Shown in pieces: positions 19,226-28,400 of a DNA stretch of 64,000 nucleotides. The stretch is from Candidatus Thiodubiliella endoseptemdiera (lineage in GTDB: Bacteria > Pseudomonadota > Gammaproteobacteria > PS1 > Pseudothioglobaceae). The position numbers and the translations under genes were made by a program. The notes under the pieces were generated by a model. It was not told where the DNA came from. It made no database searches and saw only the letters and a program-made list of their open reading frames with translations. Position 1 is the stretch's first letter, and every line of letters starts with the position of its first letter. Location of the stretch: contig JACCHT010000001.1 in assembly GCA_013416635.1 (NCBI GenBank), positions 1,116,001 through 1,180,000 of the forward strand, given 5' to 3'.

Positions 19226-19386
19226 GAGACCTTTGCATAAATATGAATAATCATCAAAACGCCATCTTTCATCAAATTACAAACTTTTTAAAAACACCCT
19301 TAGCCCTGCTAGGAGTGGATTTAAAAAATTTCCAATTTAATAAAATCTGTCATTTTGCTAATCATCCCTATTTATGCAAAGGTCTC
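19226..19386 (+). mobile_element. 161-bp hairpin MITE, copy 1
   Basis: Ends GAGACCTTTGCATAAATA and its reverse complement; flanked by a 5-base duplication ATTGA (19221-19225 and 19387-19391). The two halves pair over almost the whole length around the centre CTTAGCCCTGCTAGG. Inserted 21 bases upstream of the start of the hypothetical gene. Confidence 0.92.
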
Positions 19387-19499
19387 ATTGAGTTGAACAT
19401 ATCGTTTGCTTTGCATGGTATTTATCCTGTTATTAGTATTATTAAAAGTGTAAGATGATCAAAATACTTTAGTGGGGGTTGGACGCTTGAATAAAAAAT

Positions 19500-20154
19500 A
19501 TGGGACTAACTTACATTAATATCAATACCAACACGGTAAAATAGGCAGTATTTACAACACTACAAGATATAACAATGACCCAATACACAAACACCATCAG
19601 CACATTTGAACCATTAGAAAAATTCCCAACCGAAGAGTCTGATCGCCTATATTTTGAAAAAAAACTTTGGAATGGAAAGCCCAAGTGTCCATTATGTGCC
19701 AACCAAACACCTACGCAGATTTATCGCCACCCATCTCGTGCTGGCAAAACCATTGCCGTAAAGATGGATCAGGTCAATAGTATCAATATTCAGGCTATGA
19801 TTGACAAGTATGTTGATAGCAATGCCACGCTTTGTACTGATGAAGCAACAGTATATAAAGGTATAGAGGACTATAAACAGTTAATGGTCAAGCATTCTGC
19901 TGGGCAGTATGTCGATGAGATTGCACATACTAATGGCATTAAGAGTGTTTGGGCACTGCTAAAACGAAGTTACATTGGTGTGTTTCATTATTTTTCCGAC
20001 AAACATATTGGGCGTTATGTTGATGAGTTTGTTTTTAGGTTAAATAAGGGTAATGTTAAACCATCAACACTGGAGCGAATTGAATCAATGATGTTTGGAT
20101 TTAGCGGTAATAGGCTATCTTACAAGATGTTAGTATTAATACAAGTTAGTCCCT
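19500..20154 (+). mobile_element. IS1595-family (ISXO2-like) element, internally deleted
   Basis: Left end TGGGACTAACTTACATTAAT and right end ATTAATACAAGTTAGTCCC are imperfect inverted repeats. The transposase between them lacks a middle part. A much smaller relative with the same ends is at 23286-23417. Confidence 0.7.
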
Positions 20155-20186
20155 ACATTTTTTTTAAAAATCAAAATTTATCTTGA
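19575..20186 (+). pseudogene. IS1595-family transposase with internal deletion
   Basis: The 203-residue frame starts with the zinc-ribbon part (KPKCPLCANQTPTQIYRHPS) and jumps directly to the ISXO2-like catalytic domain (VDSNATLCTDEATVYKGIED, then AHTNGIKSVWALLKRSYIGV and HYFSDKHIGRYVDEFVFRLN). Full-length relatives have about 300 residues; the second half of the zinc ribbon and the first catalytic Asp region seem lost at about residue 60. Frame is intact, but it should not be active. Confidence 0.75.
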
Positions 20187-20539
20187 CTCAAGAACAATTA
20201 ACCTTTGCTATAATTTCTTGGATTGTTCTTACAAGTGTTATTTACACATTGACAGGATGGCGAAAGGTATTTAATTGCTACAAAATGTGGTTCAAAAAAG
20301 AATATTGGACTACTTACAATGTCATTGAAGCAGTTAGCTGGTGCATTAAGTCTATTATCATTGTACCAGGATTGATATTTGGCATTCAAATTTGGCAATT
20401 GTATTTTGTCGCTTTGTTAACAAGTATGTCTTTAATTTGGGCTAGCAACAAAAAATTACTTCCTACATTAGTAGGTTTTAATACGCTTTGGATTTGGTTG
20501 TCAATGATGGTTATATCTCAACACATATTAGACTCATAA
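20183..20539 (+). CDS. Hypothetical membrane protein, 118 residues
   Basis: Four hydrophobic helices, including FAIISWIVLTSVIYTLTG at the start and TLWIWLSMMVISQHIL at the end. The start is a TTG at 20183; no ATG lies near it. It follows the IS1595 remnant directly. No family recognised. Confidence 0.45.
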   Translation: MTQEQLTFAIISWIVLTSVIYTLTGWRKVFNCYKMWFKKEYWTTYNVIEAVSWCIKSIIIVPGLIFGIQIWQLYFVALLTSMSLIWASNKKLLPTLVGFNTLWIWLSMMVISQHILDS

Positions 20540-20640
20540 CTTTCAAAAAGCGTCCAATAAAAATCTAGCAGGTTATAGCGTTTTATTCTGGTTAATCACG
20601 CTTACACTGCCTTTTTTACCAATCCAAAAATAGAAATCAC

Positions 20641-20783
20641 AAACCTAGCACCGCCCTTTGCCCCGTCTGCATTTACAAAAAATAGCCACCGAACCTATGA
20701 GTGGGACTAATATTTTTTGCAAACACAGACGGGGCAAAGGATAGATACAAGCGCTATCTTTGCAATCTCTACTTTGGATTGGG
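20641..20783. repeat. Palindromic inverted repeat, left boundary of the oxidase/FMO unit
   Basis: Contains an internal hairpin (CCCCGTCTGCATTTACAAAA against TTTTTTGCAAACACAGACGG) and as a whole is the reverse complement, with few changes, of 23139-23270. The pair encloses exactly two genes. Confidence 0.75.
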
Positions 20784-20860
20784 CTTTAATAAAATTTGAA
20801 AATGAATTTTAGATGGTTTTTTTTGTTAAAATAACCATTTTATTACTATCATTTAGCACA

Positions 20861-21562
20861 ATGGAAAGAGTATTTAGCGCAATTAATAAACACAAACAAA
20901 ATGTATTAGAGCATAAGTTATTTCAAGATGTTAAGAAAATTACACGAGAAAATGTGATTGAAAAAATGAATATATGGGCGCCTTTGTTTGTTCATCTTAC
21001 AATGACATTTAGAGACATTAATCAGATGTTTTATCACTTTCCCAACCCTAAAAACAATCTGCAAAAAGCGATTAATGCACATGCCGAGGTAGATTCTACA
21101 CATTGGAATATGTTGAAAACTGATTTACAAACTCTAGGTATTTATAATGATGTAAAAAACTACGGTGATGCGATGGATATGATTTGGCTAGATGCGGGTG
21201 CGCCTATTAGAAATTATATGTATAGCGCAATTATTAGGGCTCAAATGTGTGGGGAGAATACTTTTTTAAGAATGACAGCAATGGAAGCTGGAGAAACAAC
21301 GGTAAAAATGTTTTTTAATACAACTAAATATATTGCAGAATTATACGAACAAGAGACTGGGAAGCAGTTACATTATTTTGGCAATCAACATATTGATAGT
21401 GAAGTTGATAATGCTGTTGATTTATTAATTTTTGAACAAAAGGAACTTAATCAGGAAACCTTAGAGAAGGCATTGTACATAGTTGATGCACATTTTGATA
21501 AGTTCCAACATTTTTTAGATTATAAATATTCAATTACCTTTCCTGATAAAGACCAATCTTGA
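20861..21562 (+). CDS. Haem-oxygenase-like diiron oxidase (HDO) family protein
   Basis: 233 residues from the ATG at 20861; the open frame reaches back to 20813, but that part is hydrophobic junk. All-helical. Likely iron ligands: Glu76 and His81 in AHAEVDSTHWNML, and His177 and Glu181 in FGNQHIDSEVDNA. The usual last ligand of the H-x3-D-x2-H motif would be at 184, where Asn stands, so metal binding may differ. HDO enzymes oxidise amines, amino acids or fatty acids with O2. The next gene, a flavin monooxygenase, starts within its stop, so the two should act together. Confidence 0.65.
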   Translation: MERVFSAINKHKQNVLEHKLFQDVKKITRENVIEKMNIWAPLFVHLTMTFRDINQMFYHFPNPKNNLQKAINAHAEVDSTHWNMLKTDLQTLGIYNDVKNYGDAMDMIWLDAGAPIRNYMYSAIIRAQMCGENTFLRMTAMEAGETTVKMFFNTTKYIAELYEQETGKQLHYFGNQHIDSEVDNAVDLLIFEQKELNQETLEKALYIVDAHFDKFQHFLDYKYSITFPDKDQS

Positions 21563-23154
21563 AATCTAAAATACTAAGTAAAAAAATGTGCATCATTGGG
21601 GCTGGACCCTCTGGTCTTTGCACGGCAAAAGAAATTCAAGAAAACAATCCAAACATCGATGTAAAAGTTTTGGAGAAATCTAATGACATTGGTGGCGTAT
21701 TTTCAAATTGTTACGAGGGCTTAAATCTTGTTAATAATCCATTTTTAATTAGTTTTAGTGACTTTCCACCTCAAGATAATTACAATGATCTGAAAATGTG
21801 GCAAGCGAAAGAATATGTAGATTATCTAAAACGCTATGCCCAACACAACCATTTATTTTCTTTAATACACTTCGGTTGCACCGTTCAAAAAATAAATAAA
21901 GAAAACGATCAATGGGAAATTTTTTTTCAAAAAGACAAACATATAGACACTGAAATATTTGATTATTTGGTTGTCTGCAGTGGGACCAATCATGAAGCAA
22001 AAAAAACTTCTTTACCCAATCAAGAAAAATTTTCTGGTGAAGTTGTTTATGGTGGAAATATCAGAAAAATATCTGCTTTAAAGGATAAAAAAGTAGTTTT
22101 CGTAGGTTTGGGTGAGACGGCTTCTGATCTTATTTATTTATCTCGTAATTTGGTGAAAAAAAGTTACACCTCTATTCGTAGATGGCCTGGATATTTTATC
22201 CCGAGATATCATGACAAAAAACCCACGGATTTAGATACATCAAATATCTATCATGCGCTTTCTAGAGATATAGATGATAGCAAATTATCTTTTTTAATGA
22301 AGTTTAAAAGAAAATTAGAATATAAAAATATTATTTCACAAGAAGATCAAAAAATTCAAAGTACAATGAATCATTTTAACGCTTCTTATCACTCAATTAA
22401 TTACTTAGGACCTTTTCGTCGAGTAACAACAAAAAGCTGTGGATTTATTAAAACTTATCTGGAAAACAAGACACTTTTAAAACCCGGGATTGCAAACTTA
22501 GAAGACAAAAAAGTTATCTTTAAAGATGGTAGTTCTGTTTTGGCAGATACAATTGTTCTATGTACGGGGAACACTTTTAATATATCTTTTTTACCTGATA
22601 AAATACTAAGTAAAGTTTCATCTCCTAATAAGCTGTATAAATATATGTTTGTTCCAGATGTTAATAATTGTTATTTTGTCGGCTTTGTTCGTCCAAATTT
22701 AGGGTCTTTGCCTTCGATTTCAGAGTTACAGGCGAGGTATTTATCTTCTTGCCTAAATCAAGAAATTATTTTACCCAATCAAGAACAGATGCAACAAAAT
22801 ATTTTAAGTCAACAACAAAGATTCCGATGGCAATTTCCTATTGACTCTAATCGTGTTTCACATCTTGTTGACTATTATTCATACACAAAATCATTGGCAA
22901 AAGATTTAAATATTTTACCCAAACAGTGGCATTTATTTTTTTCGGATATTTGCTTATGGTACAAAGTTAATTTCTCTTTTTTATATCCAGGAATTTACAG
23001 GCTATATCCGCACAATAATAAGTCAAAAAAGATAGCGTTTATTATTAAAAAACTACCTACAATGAATAAAAAAGTTCTTTTTTTAGAGGGTATTCTTTAC
23101 TTGCTAAATCGATTACTAAAATTACTTTCAGTTAAATCCCCAATCCAAAAGTAG
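21559..23154 (+). CDS. Flavin-containing monooxygenase
   Basis: 531 residues if started at the TTG (21559) that overlaps the previous stop; ATG at 21586 is the alternative. FAD motif GAGPSG at 14-19, then VKVLEKSNDIGGVF; NADPH motif GLGETAS at about 183-189; C-terminal LCTGNTFNISFLP. The FMO fingerprint F-x-G-x3-H reads FSGEVVY, with Tyr instead of His. Such enzymes oxygenate N or S atoms. Paired with the HDO gene and enclosed by inverted repeats, it may form a two-enzyme oxidation module. Substrate unknown. Confidence 0.82.
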   Translation: MKSKILSKKMCIIGAGPSGLCTAKEIQENNPNIDVKVLEKSNDIGGVFSNCYEGLNLVNNPFLISFSDFPPQDNYNDLKMWQAKEYVDYLKRYAQHNHLFSLIHFGCTVQKINKENDQWEIFFQKDKHIDTEIFDYLVVCSGTNHEAKKTSLPNQEKFSGEVVYGGNIRKISALKDKKVVFVGLGETASDLIYLSRNLVKKSYTSIRRWPGYFIPRYHDKKPTDLDTSNIYHALSRDIDDSKLSFLMKFKRKLEYKNIISQEDQKIQSTMNHFNASYHSINYLGPFRRVTTKSCGFIKTYLENKTLLKPGIANLEDKKVIFKDGSSVLADTIVLCTGNTFNISFLPDKILSKVSSPNKLYKYMFVPDVNNCYFVGFVRPNLGSLPSISELQARYLSSCLNQEIILPNQEQMQQNILSQQQRFRWQFPIDSNRVSHLVDYYSYTKSLAKDLNILPKQWHLFFSDICLWYKVNFSFLYPGIYRLYPHNNKSKKIAFIIKKLPTMNKKVLFLEGILYLLNRLLKLLSVKSPIQK

Positions 23155-23270
23155 AGACTGCAAAGATAGTGCTACCCCTTACCCCACCTGTGTTTGCAAA
23201 AAATATGAGTTCCATCCATAGGTTCGGCGGCTATTTTTTGTAAATGCAGACAGGGTAAGATACAAGGGGT
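23139..23270. repeat. Palindromic inverted repeat, right boundary of the oxidase/FMO unit
   Basis: Reverse complement of 20641-20783 with scattered changes. It overlaps the last codons of the FMO gene and has the same internal hairpin. Confidence 0.75.
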
Positions 23271-23285
23271 ACAAACATTAATTAT

Positions 23286-23417
23286 GGGGTTAACATACAT
23301 TAATACCAATATCAAAACCAACACGGAAAAATAGGCAGTGTTAAGCGATCAACAGAAAATCAATGGTGTTTGAATTTAGCGGTAATAGGCTGGTTGGTAT
23401 TGATGTATGTTAGTCCC
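23286..23417. mobile_element. Short deletion derivative (MITE) of the IS1595-type element
   Basis: Ends GGGTTAACATACATTAATAC and TTGATGTATGTTAGTCCC are inverted repeats matching the element at 19500-20154. The inside keeps the leftmost part (ACACGGAAAAATAGGCAGT) and the last transposase codons (TTTAGCGGTAATAGG). About 132 bases, no coding capacity. Confidence 0.7.
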
Positions 23418-23427
23418 AAAAATATTC

Positions 23428-23655
23428 ACGGGTGGATAAAAAATGTTGACGCTTGAATAAAAAATATTGACGGGTGTGGAAAATAGGAAGAAGGGTGTGG
23501 AAAATGTGGAGGGAAGCGAGGATTTTGTACGAGTGGGACGATGACTGGGCGAAGGTCGTCGATGAAGAGGTAAAAGAGGGAATGGTGGGTGTGTTGTCAT
23601 AGTTAGGGCATTGTATAGGATATTTTGAAGGTGTCAATAAGTTAGAGGGGCTTCC
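23428..23655. repeat. Direct repeat R2, left copy
   Basis: Nearly identical to 39376-39606 in the same orientation. It begins ACGGGTGGATAAAAAATG and ends at CTTCC, where the IS256-type element starts here and where unrelated DNA starts in the other copy. No gene recognised in it. Confidence 0.85.
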
Positions 23656-23741
23656 GAGAGCGTAAATTAAACTGTGTAAATCCTTAAAAAGCTTTTGATC
23701 CTATAAAATCAAAAGCATTAAAAATACAAGGAGAAACACAA

Positions 23742-23988
23742 ATGAGTTTAATCAACCACAACGAACTAAAAAGACAAATCCAAACAGGGGAATTTACCTC
23801 CCTTGATAACATCGCAGATGAATTTAAAAACATAATGCGAGAGGTTATTCAAACTGCTAGCGAAGAAGAACTATCAAGCCATCTTGGCTATCAAAAAATC
23901 AGTTATCACTAAAAGATAACGACGGTCGTAATTATCGCAATGGGCATAACAAAAGACTTTAAAATCCAAGTATGGCAATATAGATGTC
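23742..23988 (+). pseudogene. N-terminal fragment of IS256/Mutator transposase
   Basis: Starts MSLINHNELKRQIQTGEFTS with a good ribosome binding site (AAGGAGA at 23728). The typical segment EELSSHLGYQK and then DGRNYRNGH and KSKYGNIDV follow in shifted frames. The gene ends where the IS3 element was inserted at about 23989. Confidence 0.8.
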
Positions 23989-25305
23989 TATAAAACCCCA
24001 ACAATTTCAGACAACAATCTAAACTTTCTTATTTCAAACCCGTTAAACTAAACAAAAAAATCGGAGTAAAAAATGAGTAAAAACGAACCAAATACACCTC
24101 AGCATTTAAAACAAAATTAGTGCTTGAGTTATTACAAAATGAAAGTACCTTGGTACAGATTGCTAGCAAGCATAACATCCTTCCACAAAACCTACAAAAC
24201 TGGAAGAAAACCTTCCTTGCTAATGCTGAAATTGCCATGGAGCCATCCAAGGCGGTTAAAGAATACAAAGAAGAGCTTGTTAAATCACAAAAACAAAATG
24301 AGCGCTTAACAGCTCTGGTAGGCAAGGTAACCGTAGAGAAGGAGTGGTTAGCAAAAAAGCTAAAAAGCTTGGGCTTATCTAATCTTAAACAATTAGTTGA
24401 CTTCAAGCCGTCTTCAACATCTGCAACACAACCTTTATCAATTAATCAACAATGCCAACTGTTGAGCATTAACAGGAGTAGCTTATATTACACACCGCGT
24501 ACCAATGTGCGTAAAGATAAAATTAAATCTCATATCACCAAGGTGTTTGAACAAATACCTATTTACGGTGAGAAAAAAGTGCATCAACAACTACTTGAAG
24601 ACGGTTACAAGGTAAGTTTAAACACAGTGGCTCGTTATCGCCAAGCGTTGGGGTTAAAAGCGGTGTTAGCGGTTAAACAGGTTAATACAGCCATACCAAT
24701 CAAAGCACATAAAAATACAGTTATAAGCTCGAGGTCTTGGTATTAACCACGCTAATCAAGTTTGGAGTACAGACATCACCTACATTAAGATTGCGGGAGG
24801 TATGGTGTATATGGCTGCTATTATTGATTGGCATTCCAAGGCTGTTTTATCACACAGAATATCCAACACAATGGATTCACAGTTAGTGATGAGCGTACTC
24901 AACGATGCTTTAGAAAAATACCCGCACCCAGAGATATTTAATACCGATCAAGGCAGTCAATACACCAGTGAGGTGCACACCAAGCGACTCAAAAAACTGG
25001 GTATTACTATCTCAATGGACGGCAAAGGCAGAGCCACAGATAATATCTGCATTGAACGCTTCTGGAGAAGTGCTAAATGTGAAAGGATTTATTTAAACGA
25101 ATACCAAACTATCAGTGAGTTAACCACGGATGTAGATGATTATATTGAGTTTTATAATCACCAAAGATTCCATGAAACATTGAAATATAAAAAACCAATG
25201 GATGTGTATCAAGAAAGTATAAAATTGAATCAGAAAAGAAGAGGGCTTCTTAGGGTTTGCTATATAAGAAAATTTAGAAAGTTGTTTGAGGTTTTGGGGT
25301 AATGT
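23989..25305 (+). mobile_element. IS3-family element, copy 1 (defective)
   Basis: Same as the element at 38052-39375, with ends TATAAAACCCCAA and TTGGGGTAATGTA. It differs almost only by single bases missing from A runs, which break the transposase gene. Inserted within the IS256 gene fragment. Confidence 0.88.
24072..25250 (+). pseudogene. IS3-family transposase, copy 1, frameshifted
   Basis: Compared with the intact 394-residue copy, one A is missing in the run after the ATG (about 24080), one at about 24713 and one at about 25236. The two open parts (24120-24746 and 24802-25302) carry the helix-turn-helix part and the DDE part (NTDQGSQYTS and NICIERFWRS). Confidence 0.85.
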
Positions 25306-25382
25306 AAAATACGAGAAATAGTTAAGAGTGAAAAGGCGGATTTACACAGTTTAATTTACGCTCTCGAAAAGAACAGCACTAA

Positions 25383-25601
25383 AAATATTCTGCAAAATAC
25401 TATCTCAAGATTATAGAGTTTTTAAATTATTGTCCTTTAATCCAAGACAATAAAAATACACTCCCAACATTAGGACAAAAAATTAGACTTCATAAAGGAC
25501 TAAATCAGAAACAATTTGCTCAACTACTCAAAGTTGATCCGATAACTGTTAAATTCTGGGAAGCTGAGCAGAAAACTCCTATAAAAATACCTACAAACTA
25601 A
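25383..25601 (+). pseudogene. Xre-type HTH protein, 3' fragment
   Basis: One frame reads IIEFLNYCPLIQDNKNTLPT and then GQKIRLHKGLNQKQFAQLLK plus VDPITVKFWEAEQKTP, a standard Xre/HTH_3 helix-turn-helix. The 5' part is cut by the right end of the IS256 remnant. About 73 residues are left. Confidence 0.6.
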
Positions 25602-25720
25602 CAAAAAAATTTCAAATGATTCTTAACATCAATTAAATATATTGTAATATTACTCATATTTTAATCACTAATGATTCGTGGCTTACATACATCATAACTA
25701 AATATACTCTCTTTATAACT

Positions 25721-26304
25721 CTATATCTTAATCAAGAGCCAGATTGCTAAAAATATAAACATACAGCCGAATACTGGATTGATTATATTAGAATTTTTAT
25801 TTCGAATAAAAGTTGCAAAAAGATACCAATAAAAGCCCATGTAAAAATTGCAGCAACAAAGAACAGTTCAATAAATACAACTAGCTTGATAACTTCAAAA
25901 CTGGATGCTGACTTACTTAAAAACTCTGAAAATATTGTCATCAATATAATTGGATATTTTGGATTTAACGACTGAATGACTAATCCATCTATAAAAGTCA
26001 TAGTCTTTTGATGGCTTGTAGAAGATTCATCGTCACTATTTACTTGAAAAAACGCATACTTATGTATATAAAAAGGCGACACCAATATATCTAACAATAT
26101 CTATAATAATTGGAAATTTCACAAACAAATAACTAGCCCAAAACCAATGAAAAATGCATACAACCCAGCAACAATAAGAACACCAAAGAAAAATGGTAAT
26201 GTTTTCCTGATGCCATTTTTAAATGCTGAAGCGGAAGCAATAATATTAATTAACCCAGGGCTAAAAAAAAGTGGCACCATAAATAAAATAAAATCAACAC
26301 TCAT
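25721..26304 (-). pseudogene. LysE/RhtB-type amino-acid exporter, frameshifted
   Basis: Starts MSVDFILFMVPLFFSPGLIN, with the FSPGP-like motif and helix pattern of the LysE superfamily. The frame breaks near 26110 and again near 25812; the end in the third frame reads FGCMFIFLAIWLLIKI, a normal last helix. The exporter would carry amino acids or related metabolites out of the cell. It stands at the 3' end of the minus-strand gene series, consistent with export of the cluster product. Confidence 0.65.
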
Positions 26305-26340
26305 ATTCTTATATGCACTTAAAATGTTGAGCCATGCTAT

Positions 26341-27390
26341 CTAAGTATCTTTTGAAGAGTTAAGTCTATAGACCACCCCTTTAGTGATATCAATGATATT
26401 TTCAGGATTCCTGTCAACAACTGGTTCAATTACATGGTTAAACCAGTTGTTTGCATGCTCTACATCAATTGTCATATGTAACTTATGATAAACAACTCCT
26501 TGTTCACTTAAATTATTTCGACTCCATGCTTTAAGGATATGATTGAACCTAAAAGGCGCAAGATACTCTGTAACACCAAAATAACCAATTGATTTATAAT
26601 AGTTATGCCTATAAAGACATAGCGCTACTGAAATGTTGCCACAAATCAAAGCGTCTAAAGAAACTTTTTATTAATTTCTTCTTTTGTGATATTTAGCTCA
26701 CCTATAGCATGAGAGAATAACCGTGTATGCACAAGATCTGGTTGCCCATTACCCATTTCATCCCAATAATTTTTGCAATTTCCATTTTCTCTCTTCCAGA
26801 TGTACCGACTTGAATTAAGGCTAAAATATCATCAAAACGAGGGTCTAAAGTAGACTCTTGAATCATATAATATTTAAGATCTTCAATATTGCTTTGATTT
26901 GACATATATTTTTCATAAAGCTGATGTTCTTTAGATGGGTGTGTATTGATTAATTTTCGCATCCACTTCACATACTCTTTCCCGCCTTTAGGGCAGTCAT
27001 CAAATAAACCTTTCTCTATCTGTTTTTCTTCAAAACCTAACATATATTTTTCAATCCAATTGTGAATTTCATAAATAATAGGAGATATTTCGAGAACATC
27101 GTTAACGCTTTTTCAATATAAAAATAGCGATCGTAGATTTTGCTAAAAAGCTTGTGAGCAACAGTTAGGGCGTCAATATTATTTCTATCATAGGCATCTT
27201 TGCACATTTCATCTATTTTATAGAATAGAAACTTCCTCATTTCCGAAATTTGTTTGATATCATTTTTGTTATCAATATATGTAAGCCAATGAAGATTAGT
27301 GTCCATGATCTTTTTAACAACATCTTGATAACTAGAATTCTTAATAAAATCCACTTTGATTTCAATACTTTCTTGTTTAATCATTGCCAT
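26341..27390 (-). pseudogene. Large haem-oxygenase-like diiron oxidase (Haem_oxygenas_2 type), frameshifted
   Basis: Three open parts (27037-27390, 26702-27043, 26341-26649) join to about 345 residues. The second part has the family segment IQESTLDPRFDDILALIQVG followed by TSGREKMEIAKNYWDEMGNG (read across the shift at about 26765), and the third has HMTIDVEHANNWF, a full H-x3-D-x2-H metal motif. All ligands of an HDO enzyme are therefore present. These enzymes use a diiron centre and O2 to hydroxylate, desaturate or cleave small substrates. It follows the BtrH-like gene by about 20 bases. Confidence 0.75.
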
Positions 27391-27408
27391 TTGATATTCC
27401 TTTTTATT

Positions 27409-28121
27409 TTAATAACGCGGACATATTTTTTTCGTCCTCAACAACTCTTTTAATGCTGTAATAAGTTGAGATGAATCAATATTTTTAGAGGATTCATAGA
27501 TTTTACATAACATTTTTAACATGCGCCAACTCTTTATTGTTTGTTCAAGAGAGTTTATAAATTTTTCAGAATTTGGGTTCAACTTTAACCAAATATTTTT
27601 AAATGTAGAAAAGTTTCTATAAGAGCCATATAGCTAGTTTCAATAAAAATGCACTGGTATAAGAGTTTTTAGCCTGTGCATATTTCCTAATATCAGTTCC
27701 ATTCATCATGTCATAAGAAAATTCTTTAAAAAGCAATCCATTCTTGCAGTGATTTTTAATCTTTCATTTATAAAAGCATCTAAAGATTCTTCAACTAATC
27801 TCTCTAACATTTTTTCAGAGGTTTTCTTTTTATAAGATTCTTCTAGTTCCAAATAATACAAGGTGTCTTCCTTCTCATAAACATGAAATAAATTTGAGTA
27901 GATAGCCTCCAAAACAAATCTTTTTAAAATCTAGAACCAAAGTAAATTGTCCAACATTATCAATACCATAAAAATGAGTATCGTCCCAATCAATTACTAC
28001 AACCTTATGCCCATTTGTTCTATGCTCTTGCATATAATACTCTGTAAAATGTTCATGATAGTAACTATCCACTCTTACAATACAGTATCCAGCTTTTTTA
28101 ATAGTGTTTTTATTCTGCCTT
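27409..28121 (-). pseudogene. BtrH-like acyltransferase, 5' end lost and frameshifted
   Basis: The upstream part reads KKAGYCIVRVDSYYHEHFTE and YYMQEHRTNGHKVVVIDWDD, then HFYGIDN, which fits the N-terminal BtrH domain (pattern VDxYYLPYH...H.V.VYGYDD). BtrH transfers the acyl group from an acyl carrier protein to an amine in butirosin synthesis. The second half is helical and broken by several indels, with the last piece ending KELLRTKKICPRY. The start is missing: a REP-like motif (28123-28137) lies where it should be. A carrier protein and an adenylation domain in the same cluster support the assignment. Confidence 0.55.
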
Positions 28122-28400
28122 CTATGTCCCCATTTATTGAACTAAGTGTTTGCTTACCCCTAGCTTATCAAGCAATACAACGCTCTTTTGGATTCAGAGT
28201 CTAATAGATTTCGACACACCAAACCTTGCCAGTCATTACGAATTTTAGGATAGAGCAAATTGTCAAAAACCTTGATACAAATATAACGGCAAAATTTGGG
28301 CAGCTGTCACTATGTGACAATCATAATAAATGCTATTGTTTATATTCCATACCTTAGATGTTTGCTTTGATTTATAATATTTCTCTTGCATGCTTTAGCC
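28122..28400. other. Junction with REP-like motif, no gene
   Basis: TGTCCCCATTTATT at 28124-28137 is the outer edge of a RAYT right end. The following 260 bases contain no gene I recognise. It separates the BtrH-like fragment from the P450 gene and is probably a deletion or insertion scar. Confidence 0.5.

Larger units (their letters stand above)
23656..25365 (+). mobile_element. IS256-family remnant carrying a nested IS3 element
   Basis: The 28-base ends (23656-23683 and 25338-25365) are perfect inverted repeats, starting GAGAGCGTAAATTAAACTGT. Between them are the first quarter of an IS256-type transposase gene, the IS3 element and a few bases of the right edge, so most of the IS256 gene is gone. 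Confidence 0.82.

Noticed and set aside
18735-19250. Plus-strand open frames with Gly/Val-rich products
   Set aside because: They are antisense to the hypothetical gene at 18581-19205, whose composition opens the opposite strand.
19207-19458. Plus-strand ORF through the MITE, also 61749-62087 and 4141-4362
   Set aside because: The reading frames come from MITE, RAYT or duplicated sequence and have no ribosome binding site or recognised domain.
23376-23637. Minus-strand ORFs in R2 (also 39329-39586)
   Set aside because: Low-complexity Pro/His/Phe-rich products, differing between the two near-identical copies; no domain.
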